Of a stretch of 12,910 nucleotides of DNA, positions 6,647-12,910 are shown piece by piece. Location: positions 1 to 12,910 of the forward strand of contig RFGD01000425.1 of the NCBI GenBank assembly GCA_003696705.1. The letters run 5' to 3'. The DNA comes from Alphaproteobacteria bacterium. Its GTDB lineage: Bacteria; Pseudomonadota; Alphaproteobacteria; Rhodobacterales; Rhodobacteraceae. Each line of letters opens with the position of its first letter. The stretch's first letter is position 1. The position numbers and the translations under genes were made by a program. A model generated the notes under the pieces. It had not been told where the DNA came from, ran no database searches, and saw only the letters and a list, made by a program, of their open reading frames with translations.

Positions 6647-7411
6647 TCAGACCAGAAAGGCGCGGCGCAAGAGATTGGCGCCGGCAAGGGCAAGGACAAG
6701 AAGCGTCGCCTGGCGAAAGCGTCTTGCATCCAGCCGGTCCTGCGCGCGGACGCCAAGATACATCGCGGCCAGCACCGGAACGACCAGGACGGCCGACAGC
6801 CACGCGGCCTGTCCCGAAAAGACGCCCGATCGAAGATGCCCGGCCAGAAGAACGACCGAGCCGACGCTGTAGATCACGCCCTGGGCGCGGATCATCTCGA
6901 CCTTGGGGACGTTGAGCGCCAGAAGATAGGCCACCGTCGGCGGCCCCCAGACGCCTGCAAGACCGCCGCTGAACCCGCCCGCCAGCCCCAGGCTGACGGC
7001 CAGCGGCACGGGGCCCGGGGGCCGGCGCAGCGACAGCCCCACAAGCTGACTGGCCACGAACACGAGGATGAGCGTGCCGACAAGGGCAAACATGAACGAT
7101 CGCGGCAGGCTCGGCACCCATAGCGCCGTGACGAAGATCATGCCGACGAGAACGGAGAGATAGAGCCGGAACCGGCAGGCCGTCGCCAGCGCGCTGGCCG
7201 GACCCTGGCGGAGCGCCTGTGCCGCGTTCGTGACGAGCGTCGGCAGGATCAGTGCACCGAGCGCCGTCTCGGGGGGCAGGAAAGAGGCAAGGCTCGAAAT
7301 CATCAGCATCGGCATGCCGAACCCGACGGCCCCCTTCACGAATCCGGCGCCGGCCCCCGCCAGCATGGCCAGCGCAAGTTCGGGCGGCTGGAGGCCAAGA
7401 ATGCTCGTCAT
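6647..7411 (-). CDS. TauE/SafE-family membrane permease (sulfite/organic anion exporter family)
   Basis: A 254-residue, very hydrophobic inner-membrane protein with about eight predicted transmembrane segments. The family's two inverted halves are visible: GAGFVKGAVGFGMPML near residues 21-36 and GGFSGGLAGVWGPPT near 145-159, each a glycine-rich re-entrant-like segment. TauE/SafE proteins (DUF81) move anions such as sulfite, sulfoacetate or other small organic acids; no substrate can be assigned here because no sulfonate, sulfur or other catabolic gene is adjacent. I choose the ATG at 7411 because GGAAGG lies just upstream and the protein then starts directly before the first membrane helix; an upstream start at 7486 would add a polar 25-residue leader. 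It is a single-gene unit on the minus strand between pckA and mcd, sharing a divergent promoter region with mcd. Confidence 0.88.
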   Translation of the reverse strand: MTSILGLQPPELALAMLAGAGAGFVKGAVGFGMPMLMISSLASFLPPETALGALILPTLVTNAAQALRQGPASALATACRFRLYLSVLVGMIFVTALWVPSLPRSFMFALVGTLILVFVASQLVGLSLRRPPGPVPLAVSLGLAGGFSGGLAGVWGPPTVAYLLALNVPKVEMIRAQGVIYSVGSVVLLAGHLRSGVFSGQAAWLSAVLVVPVLAAMYLGVRAQDRLDARRFRQATLLVLALAGANLLRRAFLV

Positions 7412-7577
7412 CTCGCCTTCCCGTTGGTCCTGGCGGCAGCATAGGCCATCGCCCATGCCCCCACCACCACGAAGGGCCTGCGACATTTACTGTCTCAACG
7501 GGCTCTCCATTGGCATTTTTGTTGCGCTGCGGTTGCGAAATCGTTATCCCTGCGGCGCAGAAATGACGGAGGCTCGG
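7412..7577. promoter_or_regulatory. Divergent region between the TauE/SafE gene and mcd
   Basis: This 166-base gap should carry both promoters. The mcd-proximal part contains TTGCG twice, at 7522-7526 and 7533-7537, eleven bases apart, and a weak -35/-10 pair (TTGCGC at 7522-7527, TTATCC at 7544-7549, spacing 16). GGAGG at 7569-7573 is the mcd ribosome binding site. I see no hairpin terminator and no small gene. Confidence 0.4.
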
Positions 7578-9248
7578 ATGGCTCATGACGGAAGCGGTGC
7601 CGCAATGGACAAGGCGGTGATCCTCTCGGACCTCGAGGACCTGACCGACGCGGCGGTCCGCGACATCGAGACGGTGCTTGAGGCCGCGCGCACGGCGGTG
7701 GCCGAACGGGTGGTCGAGGACGGCCGGGTCGCCGGCCACCGGCTCGAGGCCGAAGAGGACATCGCCCACGGCCTCTCGTGGCTTGCCACCTATGTCGAGG
7801 CCCTGCGCCAGATGCAGGGTTGGGCCCGGCGGCTCGGAACCGAAGGGGCGCTCGGCGATCTCGAACGTCTTCTTCTCCAGATCGCGTTCGGGGAATACCT
7901 GGCCCAGATCGCCGGGGGCATCCCGATGAGCCAGGGAGAGATCGCCCGCCTTTCCGCGATCGGCGTCGACTGGACACCCGGCCCCGCTGCCCGCCGGCTG
8001 ATCGAGAGCGGGAACACGACCGCGGCGCGCATGGCGCTCGTCGGCCTCATGCGCGCGCACGAGGGTCACGCGACCTTCGGGGCCACGGGCCTTGACGAAG
8101 ATCTCGAGATGATCCGCGAGCAGTTCCGGCGCTTCGCCGACGAACGCGTCGCCCCCCATGCCCACGAATGGCACCTCGCCGATGCACTGATCCCCATGGA
8201 GATCATCAACGAAATGGCCGAACTTGGGGTCTTCGGCCTGACGATCCCCGAGGAATGGGGCGGCCTTGGCCTTTCCAAGGCTTCGATGTGCGTCGTGTCC
8301 GAAGAACTTTCGCGGGGCTACATCGGCGTCGGCTCGCTTGGCACCCGCGCCGAGATCGCGGCCGAGTTGATCCTGGGCGGCGGCACCGATGCCCAGAAGG
8401 CCGCCTGGCTTCCCCGCATCGCAAGCGGCGAGGCGCTGCCGACCGCCGTCTTCACCGAACCCAACACGGGCTCGGACCTTGGCAGCCTGCGAACGCGTGC
8501 CGTGCGCGATGGCGACGAGTATGTGCTGACCGGCAACAAGACCTGGATCACGCATGCCGCGCGGGCCAACGTGATGACCGTCCTCGCCCGGACCGATCCG
8601 GCGACAAGCGACTATCGCGGCCTTTCCATGTTCCTGGCCGAAAAGACGCCCGGGACGGACGAGGACCCCTTCCCCGACGCCGGCATCACCGGCGGCGAAA
8701 TCGAGGTGCTCGGCTACCGAGGCATGAAGGAATACGAGCTGGCCTTCGACGGCTTCCGGGTCCCCGCGGCCAACCTTCTGGGCGAAGCCGAAGGCCAGGG
8801 CTTCAAGCAGCTCATGCGCACCTTCGAATCGGCGCGGATCCAGACGGCGGCGCGCGCAATCGGGGTGGCCCAGAACGCGCTCGAGGTCGGCCTGCGCTAT
8901 GCCGAAGAGCGAAAGCAGTTCGGCAAGCCGATCATCGAGTTCCCGAGGATTGCCTCGAAGCTTGCCATGATGGCGGTCGAGATCATGGTCGCGCGGCAAC
9001 TGAGCTACTTCTCGGCACGCGAGAAGGACGCCGGGCGGCGCTGCGATCTGGAGGCGGGCATGGCCAAGCTTCTTGGCGCGCGCGTGGCCTGGGCGGCGGC
9101 CGACAACGCCTTGCAGATCCACGGCGGCAACGGCTTCGCGCTCGAATATCAGATCAGCCGGATCCTCTGCGACGCGCGCATTCTCAACATTTTCGAGGGT
9201 GCCGCCGAAATCCAGGCGCAGGTGATCGCAAGGCGGCTTCTCGGCTGA
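7578..9248 (+). CDS. mcd: (2S)-methylsuccinyl-CoA dehydrogenase, acyl-CoA dehydrogenase family
   Basis: A 556-residue flavoprotein: an N-terminal extension of about 165 residues precedes a complete acyl-CoA dehydrogenase core. The core shows DEDLEMIREQFRRFADERV (173-191), the FAD/substrate motifs FTEPNTGSDLGSLRTRA (292-308) and GNKTWITHA (319-327), RKQFGKPI (445-452), QIHGGNGF (513-520) and FEGAAEIQ (539-546) with the likely catalytic glutamate at 540. The long N-terminal part plus core matches methylsuccinyl-CoA dehydrogenase, which makes mesaconyl-CoA in the ethylmalonyl-CoA pathway of acetyl-CoA assimilation; ordinary acyl-CoA dehydrogenases are about 380-400 residues. Placement beside pckA agrees with Rhodobacter. 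The ATG at 7578 follows GGAGG by about five bases; an ATG at 7563 is possible but lies before that site. No other gene of the pathway (ccr, ecm, mch, mcl) is in the window. An isovaleryl-type enzyme is the alternative. Confidence 0.87.
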   Translation: MAHDGSGAAMDKAVILSDLEDLTDAAVRDIETVLEAARTAVAERVVEDGRVAGHRLEAEEDIAHGLSWLATYVEALRQMQGWARRLGTEGALGDLERLLLQIAFGEYLAQIAGGIPMSQGEIARLSAIGVDWTPGPAARRLIESGNTTAARMALVGLMRAHEGHATFGATGLDEDLEMIREQFRRFADERVAPHAHEWHLADALIPMEIINEMAELGVFGLTIPEEWGGLGLSKASMCVVSEELSRGYIGVGSLGTRAEIAAELILGGGTDAQKAAWLPRIASGEALPTAVFTEPNTGSDLGSLRTRAVRDGDEYVLTGNKTWITHAARANVMTVLARTDPATSDYRGLSMFLAEKTPGTDEDPFPDAGITGGEIEVLGYRGMKEYELAFDGFRVPAANLLGEAEGQGFKQLMRTFESARIQTAARAIGVAQNALEVGLRYAEERKQFGKPIIEFPRIASKLAMMAVEIMVARQLSYFSAREKDAGRRCDLEAGMAKLLGARVAWAAADNALQIHGGNGFALEYQISRILCDARILNIFEGAAEIQAQVIARRLLG

Positions 9249-9280
9249 CGCAAGTCAGGGCGCGACCCTCATCGCTTGCG
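9249..9280. terminator. Nested inverted repeat between mcd and recO stops, possible bidirectional terminator
   Basis: Directly after the mcd stop, CGCAAG (9249-9254) pairs with CTTGCG (9275-9280), and inside it AGGG (9257-9260) pairs with CCCT (9266-9269) around a CGCGA loop. The right arm lies in the last codons of recO, which converges on mcd with 20 bases between stops. There is no T-tract, so termination is uncertain. Confidence 0.35.
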
Positions 9281-9988
9281 CGAGAGGCGGTCGACCAGGC
9301 GCTGGCGCGCCGGCGGCAGGGGGCGGTCGCCCAGGGCCGGCGCCACCATCGTGTCAAGGAAATGGCCGGTCGTCTCGAGCGCCGCCAGAACGTCGCCGCG
9401 CCTTCCCGGCGCGCCCTTCAGGACCGGCGAGAGCGGCAGGAGACGGTCGGCCCACTTGCCGGCCGCATCGCGGCTTACGGCCCTGCCGGTCCGCGGAGAG
9501 ACGAAGACGAGATCCGCCTCCGTCCCCGTCACCGCACAGCGCGTCAGGTCAAGGCCGAAGCCGGCCTCCTCTAGAAGCGCAAGCTCCCAGCGGGCATAGT
9601 CCGCCGGCCAGTCGGCACCGGCATCCATCGCGTCGAGAAGGGCCTCGGTCATCCGGTAAAGGCGCGGATGGGGATCCCGCTCGGCCAGGACATGCACAAG
9701 AAGCGCCGTCACCGCGTGAAGGCCGGCCAGGGCGAGGGCATCGGCAAGGATCGAGACGCGGGCACGGACCGGCTCGACCGAGAAGGTGCCGAGGTGTTCC
9801 TCGAGCCGTGCGCGCCACACGACGTCAAGGACGGCGCCCGGCTGGAGCACCGGCGCAAGACGCCGCCCCGCGCCGCCGCGCACGAGCCCCGAAGTGCGGC
9901 CCCGCCCCTCGGTGAATACCTCGACGATCGCCGCGCTTTCGCCGTGGCCGCGCACGGCCAGCAAGGTTCCGGTGTCGCGCCATTCCAT
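9269..9988 (-). CDS. recO: DNA repair protein RecO
   Basis: A 239-residue RecO, normal in length. The N-terminal OB-fold region (about 1-75) begins MEWRDTGTLLAVRGHGES, the characteristic start of alphaproteobacterial RecO, and contains FTEGRGRTSGLVRGGAG. The helical C-terminal part includes WELALLEEAGFGLDLTRCAVTG (134-155) and VFVSPRTGRAVSRDAAGKW. RecO loads RecA onto SSB-coated single-stranded DNA with RecR and anneals strands in the cytoplasm. Only one cysteine (151) remains of the zinc-site region, as in many proteobacterial RecO proteins, so no zinc finger is expected. I use the ATG at 9988; an upstream TTG at 10015 would add nine residues with no family match. It follows the DUF1491 gene by 69 bases, and converges with mcd at its 3' end. 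A palindrome with a TTGACA box lies 23-35 bases upstream. Confidence 0.94.
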   Translation of the reverse strand: MEWRDTGTLLAVRGHGESAAIVEVFTEGRGRTSGLVRGGAGRRLAPVLQPGAVLDVVWRARLEEHLGTFSVEPVRARVSILADALALAGLHAVTALLVHVLAERDPHPRLYRMTEALLDAMDAGADWPADYARWELALLEEAGFGLDLTRCAVTGTEADLVFVSPRTGRAVSRDAAGKWADRLLPLSPVLKGAPGRRGDVLAALETTGHFLDTMVAPALGDRPLPPARQRLVDRLSRKR

Positions 9989-10010
9989 GCCTTGACCTCG
10001 GGCATCGGGG

Positions 10011-10023
10011 GACAACTTGTCAA
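10011..10023 (-). promoter_or_regulatory. Palindrome overlapping a consensus -35 box upstream of recO
   Basis: On the minus strand TTGACA (10023-10018), a perfect -35 hexamer, overlaps the palindrome GACAAGTTGTC (10021-10011). No acceptable -10 box is found 16-18 bases downstream, and the recO start is only 29 bases beyond the hexamer, so a working promoter is doubtful; an operator or chance is equally possible. Confidence 0.25.
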
Positions 10024-10057
10024 TCGCCTGCGACGGGTCGGGGCGCGCCGGCGGCCC

Positions 10058-10390
10058 TCAGTCGGCCAGCCCCGGTTCGTCCAGAAGGTCGCGGCCGTCC
10101 GGCGCCTCGATCTCGATCACCCAGAGATCGGGGTCGGCCCGGCTCTGGCGCGCGATGACCGCGTCCAGCGCGCCGTCCTCTCCCTCGGCCAGGTCCATCC
10201 AGTGGCGCGCGCCGGTAAGAGGGTCGGTGGCCCGTTGCCTGAGGACCCCGGTGCCGTCGAGCCGGTTGACGCGAACGATGACGGCCCCGGCCGTCGCATC
10301 GCCCCGCCGGACGACATAGGCGGGAATGTTGGCCTGGCCGAGGCGCGCCAGATAGGCGCGCACCCAGAAATCGGCGACAAGTCGGGCCAT
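10058..10390 (-). CDS. DUF1491 family protein of unknown function
   Basis: A 110-residue soluble protein of the uncharacterised DUF1491 family, which is common in alphaproteobacteria. Recognisable conserved stretches are ADFWVRAYLARL (residues 6-17), RGDATAGAVIVRVN (29-42), DPDLWVIEIE (86-95) and the C-terminal RDLLDEPGL (100-108). It has no signal peptide, membrane segment, cysteine pair or nucleotide-binding motif; the composition suggests a compact alpha/beta fold with an acidic C-terminus. The start codon shares one base with the era stop (TGATG), so it is very probably co-translated with Era from the acpS-lepB-rnc-era operon. That context hints at a link to translation, RNA processing or repair, but I assign no function. 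The assignment to DUF1491 is from memory of the family's look and should be tested by a profile search. Confidence 0.85.
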   Translation of the reverse strand: MARLVADFWVRAYLARLGQANIPAYVVRRGDATAGAVIVRVNRLDGTGVLRQRATDPLTGARHWMDLAEGEDGALDAVIARQSRADPDLWVIEIEAPDGRDLLDEPGLAD

Positions 10391-11331
10391 CAGCCGCCCG
10401 CGTCGCGGAAATCGAGGCCCATTTCGGCATAGCGCTCGGCCTCTTCCTGCCAGCGTTCACGCACGGCGACACGCACGAAGAGATGCACACGTCGGCCCAG
10501 AAATGCCTCGAGCTCTTCGCGCGCGGCGCGGCTGATCGCCTTGATCGTCTCGCCACGATGGCCCAGGACGATGCCCTTGTGCCCCTCGCGGGCCACATAG
10601 ATCACCTGGTCGATGCGGACCGAACCGTCCCGGCGCTCTTCCCAGTTTTCCGTTTCGACGGTCAACTGGTAGGGAAGTTCCTGGTGCAGCCTGAGAAGGC
10701 ACTTCTCTCTCGTGATCTCGGCTGCCATCATGCGCAGCGGCAGGTCGGCGATCTGATCCTCGGGGTAAAGCCACGGCCCCTTGGGCATGCGCTGGGCAAG
10801 CCAGGCGCGCAGATCCTCGACCCCCTGCCCCTTCTCGGCCGAGATCATGAAGGTCTTCTCGAAGGGGTAGAGCGCGTTCAGTTCCGCCGCCAGGGCCAGA
10901 AGCGTTTCGGGCCGGACCCGGTCGATCTTGTTGATGGCCACCGCGACGGGCCGACGGCCGGGCAGCGCCGAAAGCCCCTCGACGATGCGGCGGACGCCCG
11001 GCGTCACCCCCTTCTGCGCCTCGACGAGCAGAACGACGACATCGGCGTCGGCAACACCCGCCCAGGCGGCCGCCACCATGGCCTTGTCGAGCCGTCGCTT
11101 CGGCTCGAACACGCCCGGGGTATCGACGAAGACGATCTGCGCGTCGCCCTCGATGGCGACACCGCGGATGCGGGCCCGCGTCGTCTGCACCTTGTGCGTG
11201 ACGATCGAGACCTTCGCCCCGACCATCCGGTTCATCAGGGTCGATTTTCCGGCGTTCGGTTCGCCCAGAAGGGCGACGAAGCCGCAACGGGTCTCGGCGC
11301 CCGTTGGCATTCGGCTCTGCGCGTCAGTCAC
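10390..11331 (-). CDS. era: GTPase Era, 30S ribosome assembly
   Basis: A 313-residue Era, with a Ras-like GTPase domain followed by a KH RNA-binding domain. Motifs: G1 GEPNAGKS (23-30), the Era switch region VSIVTHKVQTTR (41-52), G3 DTPG (70-73), G4 NKID (134-137), G5 SAEKG (164-168), and the KH loop VLGHRGETIK (255-264). Era binds the 3' end of 16S rRNA and helps 30S maturation; RNase III, encoded just upstream, cuts the rRNA precursor. I choose the GTG at 11331 because GGAGG lies nine bases upstream and the product starts MTD as in related proteins; it overlaps rnc by eight bases. An ATG at 11310 would give 306 residues and has no clear ribosome binding site. The stop shares a base with the next start. 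The glycine-lysine-serine and NKID signatures are intact, so an active GTPase is expected. Confidence 0.96.
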   Translation of the reverse strand: MTDAQSRMPTGAETRCGFVALLGEPNAGKSTLMNRMVGAKVSIVTHKVQTTRARIRGVAIEGDAQIVFVDTPGVFEPKRRLDKAMVAAAWAGVADADVVVLLVEAQKGVTPGVRRIVEGLSALPGRRPVAVAINKIDRVRPETLLALAAELNALYPFEKTFMISAEKGQGVEDLRAWLAQRMPKGPWLYPEDQIADLPLRMMAAEITREKCLLRLHQELPYQLTVETENWEERRDGSVRIDQVIYVAREGHKGIVLGHRGETIKAISRAAREELEAFLGRRVHLFVRVAVRERWQEEAERYAEMGLDFRDAGG

Positions 11332-12016
11332 TTTCGGCTTCCTCCAGCGTCTCGAGAAGGGCGCGCGCCGCGGCCTGTTCCGCATGGCGCTTGGCCGGCG
11401 CGCTGGCCTGCGCGCTCCGCCCGTCCGCAAGCCGGGCCTCGACCGTGAAGACAGGGGCGTGATCCGGCCCTTCGCGTCGAACCTCGGTATAGGACGGGGG
11501 CTGCATGCCGCGCGCCTGCGCCCATTCCTGCAGCGCCGTCTTCGGGTCGCGCGCGTCGGTCTCGACGGTGGCAAGCCGGCCCTTCCAGAGCCGCCGCACC
11601 ACGTCCCGGGCCGCCTCGAACCCGGCGTCCAGGTAGACCGCGCCGATGACGGCCTCCATGGCATCGCCCAGAAGCGCCACCTTCCGCCGGCCGCCGCTCA
11701 TCATCTCGGACTTGCCAAGCCGAAGGACCGCACCAAGATCGACCGCACGCGCCATGTCGGCGCAGGTCTCCTTCCGCACGAGCGCATTGTAGCGCGGCGC
11801 GAGGACGCCCTCGGCGGCGGCCGGGTCATGTTCGAGCAGCGCCTCGGCGATCACGAGCCCCAGCACCCGGTCGCCCAGGAACTCGAGCCGCTCGTTGTCG
11901 GGGCGTGTGCGGGTTGCGATGGACGCATGGGTCAGCGCCCGAAGGAGAAGTTCAGGCCGCCGGAACCGGTGGCCCAGACGCTCCTGAAAATCCCTCAGCT
12001 CTCGGGAAAGCTTCAC
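11324..12016 (-). CDS. rnc: Ribonuclease III
   Basis: A 230-residue RNase III. The catalytic domain carries the signature NERLEFLGDRVLGL with metal-site residues Glu42, Glu45 and Asp49, a further glutamate at 69 in AEGVLA, and GDAMEAVIGAVYLDAGF with Asp118 and Glu121. A double-stranded RNA-binding domain occupies about residues 155-228 and ends in the AKRHAEQAAARALL helix. The enzyme cleaves double-stranded RNA, including the rRNA precursor. The GTG start at 12016 overlaps the lepB stop as GTGA, and AAGGAG lies five bases before it, a very good site inside the lepB end; the product then begins MKLS as in relatives. An in-frame ATG at 12049 would add eleven residues encoded within lepB and is unlikely. 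Translational coupling with both lepB and era is expected. Confidence 0.96.
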   Translation of the reverse strand: MKLSRELRDFQERLGHRFRRPELLLRALTHASIATRTRPDNERLEFLGDRVLGLVIAEALLEHDPAAAEGVLAPRYNALVRKETCADMARAVDLGAVLRLGKSEMMSGGRRKVALLGDAMEAVIGAVYLDAGFEAARDVVRRLWKGRLATVETDARDPKTALQEWAQARGMQPPSYTEVRREGPDHAPVFTVEARLADGRSAQASAPAKRHAEQAAARALLETLEEAESD

Positions 12017-12801
12017 TCGATCTCCTTGAAGAACCTGTCGCCCCGCCATGTCCAGAAATAGAACATGCGTCGCCCGGCGGACGAGAACATCACCCTGTCG
12101 GCACGGCCGATGAGGTTTTCGAACGGCACGAACCCGACGCCGCCTGCGGCCTGCGACACACGGCTGTCCTGACTGTTGTCGCGGTTGTCACCCATGAAGA
12201 AATAGTGACCCTCGGGCACGGTGAAAACCCGGGTGTTGTCAAGAAATCCGTTGCGCTCGATGTCCAGGATGTCGTGGCTCACGCCGTTCGGCAGGGTCTC
12301 GCGATAGCGCTCCTTCACGCATTCGCCGCCAAGCCCGACAGGCGCGTTGGCGCAGCGCGGCAGGAAGCCCTGTGGCCCCTGGCGTTCGTAGGTCTCGACG
12401 AATTCGCCGGCCGGCTCGAGCTTGACCGGCTTGCCGTTGATCCACAGAACGCCGTCCTTCATCTGGATCTTGTCGCCGGGAAGGCCGATCAGCCGCTTGA
12501 TGTAGTCGGACCCGTTCACCGGGTGGCGGAACACGACCACGTCGCCCCGCTCGGGCAGCGACGCGAAGATCCGCCCCGAGATCGGGCACATCGAGAACGG
12601 GCAGGAATAGCGCGAATAGCCATAGGCCATCTTGTTGACGAACAGGAAATCGCCGATCAGAAGCGTGTCCTTCATTGAGCCCGAGGGAATCCAGAACGGC
12701 TGAAAGAAGAGGGTCCTGAAGACCCCCGCAATCAGAAGGGCATAGACGATGGTCTTGACCGTCTCGACGATGCCCTCGCGGGCCGATGTGCCTGTTTTCA
12801 T
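12013..12801 (-). CDS. lepB: Signal peptidase I
   Basis: A 262-residue type I signal peptidase. One membrane anchor (about residues 12-33) precedes the catalytic domain facing the periplasm. Conserved boxes: PSGSM with the nucleophile Ser42, RGDVVVFRHP (85-94), YIKRLIGLPGD with the general base Lys102 (100-110), and GDNRDNSQDSR (204-214). It removes signal peptides from exported proteins. Two cysteine pairs, 67/72 and 150/161, lie on the periplasmic side; the second is in a loop between the lysine and the last box and may form a disulfide. The ATG at 12801 is preceded by AAGGTGG about eight bases upstream. It is followed by rnc with a four-base overlap and preceded by the acpS end 55 bases away, in the order conserved in alphaproteobacteria. 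Confidence 0.96.
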   Translation of the reverse strand: MKTGTSAREGIVETVKTIVYALLIAGVFRTLFFQPFWIPSGSMKDTLLIGDFLFVNKMAYGYSRYSCPFSMCPISGRIFASLPERGDVVVFRHPVNGSDYIKRLIGLPGDKIQMKDGVLWINGKPVKLEPAGEFVETYERQGPQGFLPRCANAPVGLGGECVKERYRETLPNGVSHDILDIERNGFLDNTRVFTVPEGHYFFMGDNRDNSQDSRVSQAAGGVGFVPFENLIGRADRVMFSSAGRRMFYFWTWRGDRFFKEIE

Positions 12802-12856
12802 GCGCTGTCCACCTTGCCGCCTTGCCGGGGGTTCATGGGACGCGATGGGCGGGCTG

Positions 12857-12910
12857 TCAAGCGCCGTCGGGGCCGCAGCCGGAATCGGAAACGGGCTTGG
12901 CCTCGATGAC
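12857..12910 (-). CDS. acpS: Holo-[acyl-carrier-protein] synthase, C-terminal fragment (5' end outside window)
   Basis: Seventeen codons run in frame from the right edge to TGA at 12857-12859. The fragment starts VIEAKP, which matches the last strand of AcpS (typically ...AFVVIEA...), then has a short polar tail rich in Ser, Gly and Asp. AcpS transfers 4'-phosphopantetheine from CoA to acyl carrier protein. The match is very short, so the call rests mainly on gene order: acpS directly precedes lepB, rnc and era in many alphaproteobacteria. The 55 bases before lepB hold no terminator, which fits one operon. Confidence 0.6.
   Translation of the reverse strand, partial: VIEAKPVSDSGCGPDGA

Noticed and set aside
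6474..9122. An 882-codon minus-strand open frame spanning the end of pckA, the permease gene and mcd
   Set aside because: It crosses three well-supported genes, including the permease in a different frame on the same strand, and shows no family motif. It is a by-product of scarce stop codons in GC-rich DNA.
8168..9574. A 468-codon plus-strand open frame over the second half of mcd and into recO
   Set aside because: It is the shifted frame of mcd, Arg-rich and without motifs.
11324..12049. Longer rnc starting at the ATG at 12049
   Set aside because: The added eleven residues are encoded within lepB, while the GTG at 12016 has an ideal ribosome binding site and gives the usual MKLS start.
12802..12856. 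Separate promoter for lepB in the gap after acpS
   Set aside because: No -35/-10 pair is recognisable and the gap is short; continuation of one operon is simpler.
1..12910. Mobile element, prophage, CRISPR array or defence system
   Set aside because: No transposase, integrase, terminal repeats, spaced repeats or composition break is visible; all genes look like native chromosomal genes.

Overview
This window is GC-rich, coding-dense chromosomal DNA from an alphaproteobacterium, most likely of the order Rhodobacterales. The order chvI-chvG-hprK-rapZ-EIIA(Man)-ptsH, divergent from pckA, with a (2S)-methylsuccinyl-CoA dehydrogenase (ethylmalonyl-CoA pathway) next to pckA, and the order acpS-lepB-rnc-era-DUF1491-recO, are all typical of that group. 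I assign the order from gene content and protein style; I could not run a search.

Layout. Positions 2-151 (+) hold the last 49 residues of a 3-hydroxybutyryl-CoA dehydrogenase. Positions 162-4658 (-) hold a compact six-gene operon: response regulator ChvI, sensor kinase ChvG, a short HPr kinase/phosphorylase, RapZ, a mannose-type EIIA and HPr. A 319-base divergent regulatory region (4659-4977) separates it from pckA (4978-6576, +), which ends in a clear intrinsic terminator. A lone TauE/SafE permease (6647-7411, -) is followed by a divergent gap and then mcd (7578-9248, +). From 9269 to the right edge everything is on the minus strand: recO, a DUF1491 protein, era, rnc, lepB and the 3' end of acpS.

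How the genes work together. The left operon joins an envelope/acid-sensing two-component system to a regulatory PTS that has no sugar permease. ChvG phosphorylates ChvI; HprK modifies Ser46 of HPr; HPr passes phosphate between an enzyme I (not in this window) and EIIA. PckA (oxaloacetate to PEP), Mcd (acetyl-CoA assimilation) and the 3-hydroxybutyryl-CoA dehydrogenase tie the neighbourhood to growth on organic acids and acetyl-CoA units. The right operon is a housekeeping set: acyl carrier protein activation, signal peptide cleavage, double-stranded RNA processing, 30S assembly and recombination repair, plus one uncharacterised small protein.

I found no mobile elements, CRISPR arrays, tRNA or rRNA genes, and nothing I would call a wholly new system. 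The points most worth a second look are the uncharacterised DUF1491 gene between era and recO, an arginine in place of the Walker A lysine in RapZ, the minimal HprK linked to ChvG/ChvI, and operator-like palindromes upstream of pckA and recO.
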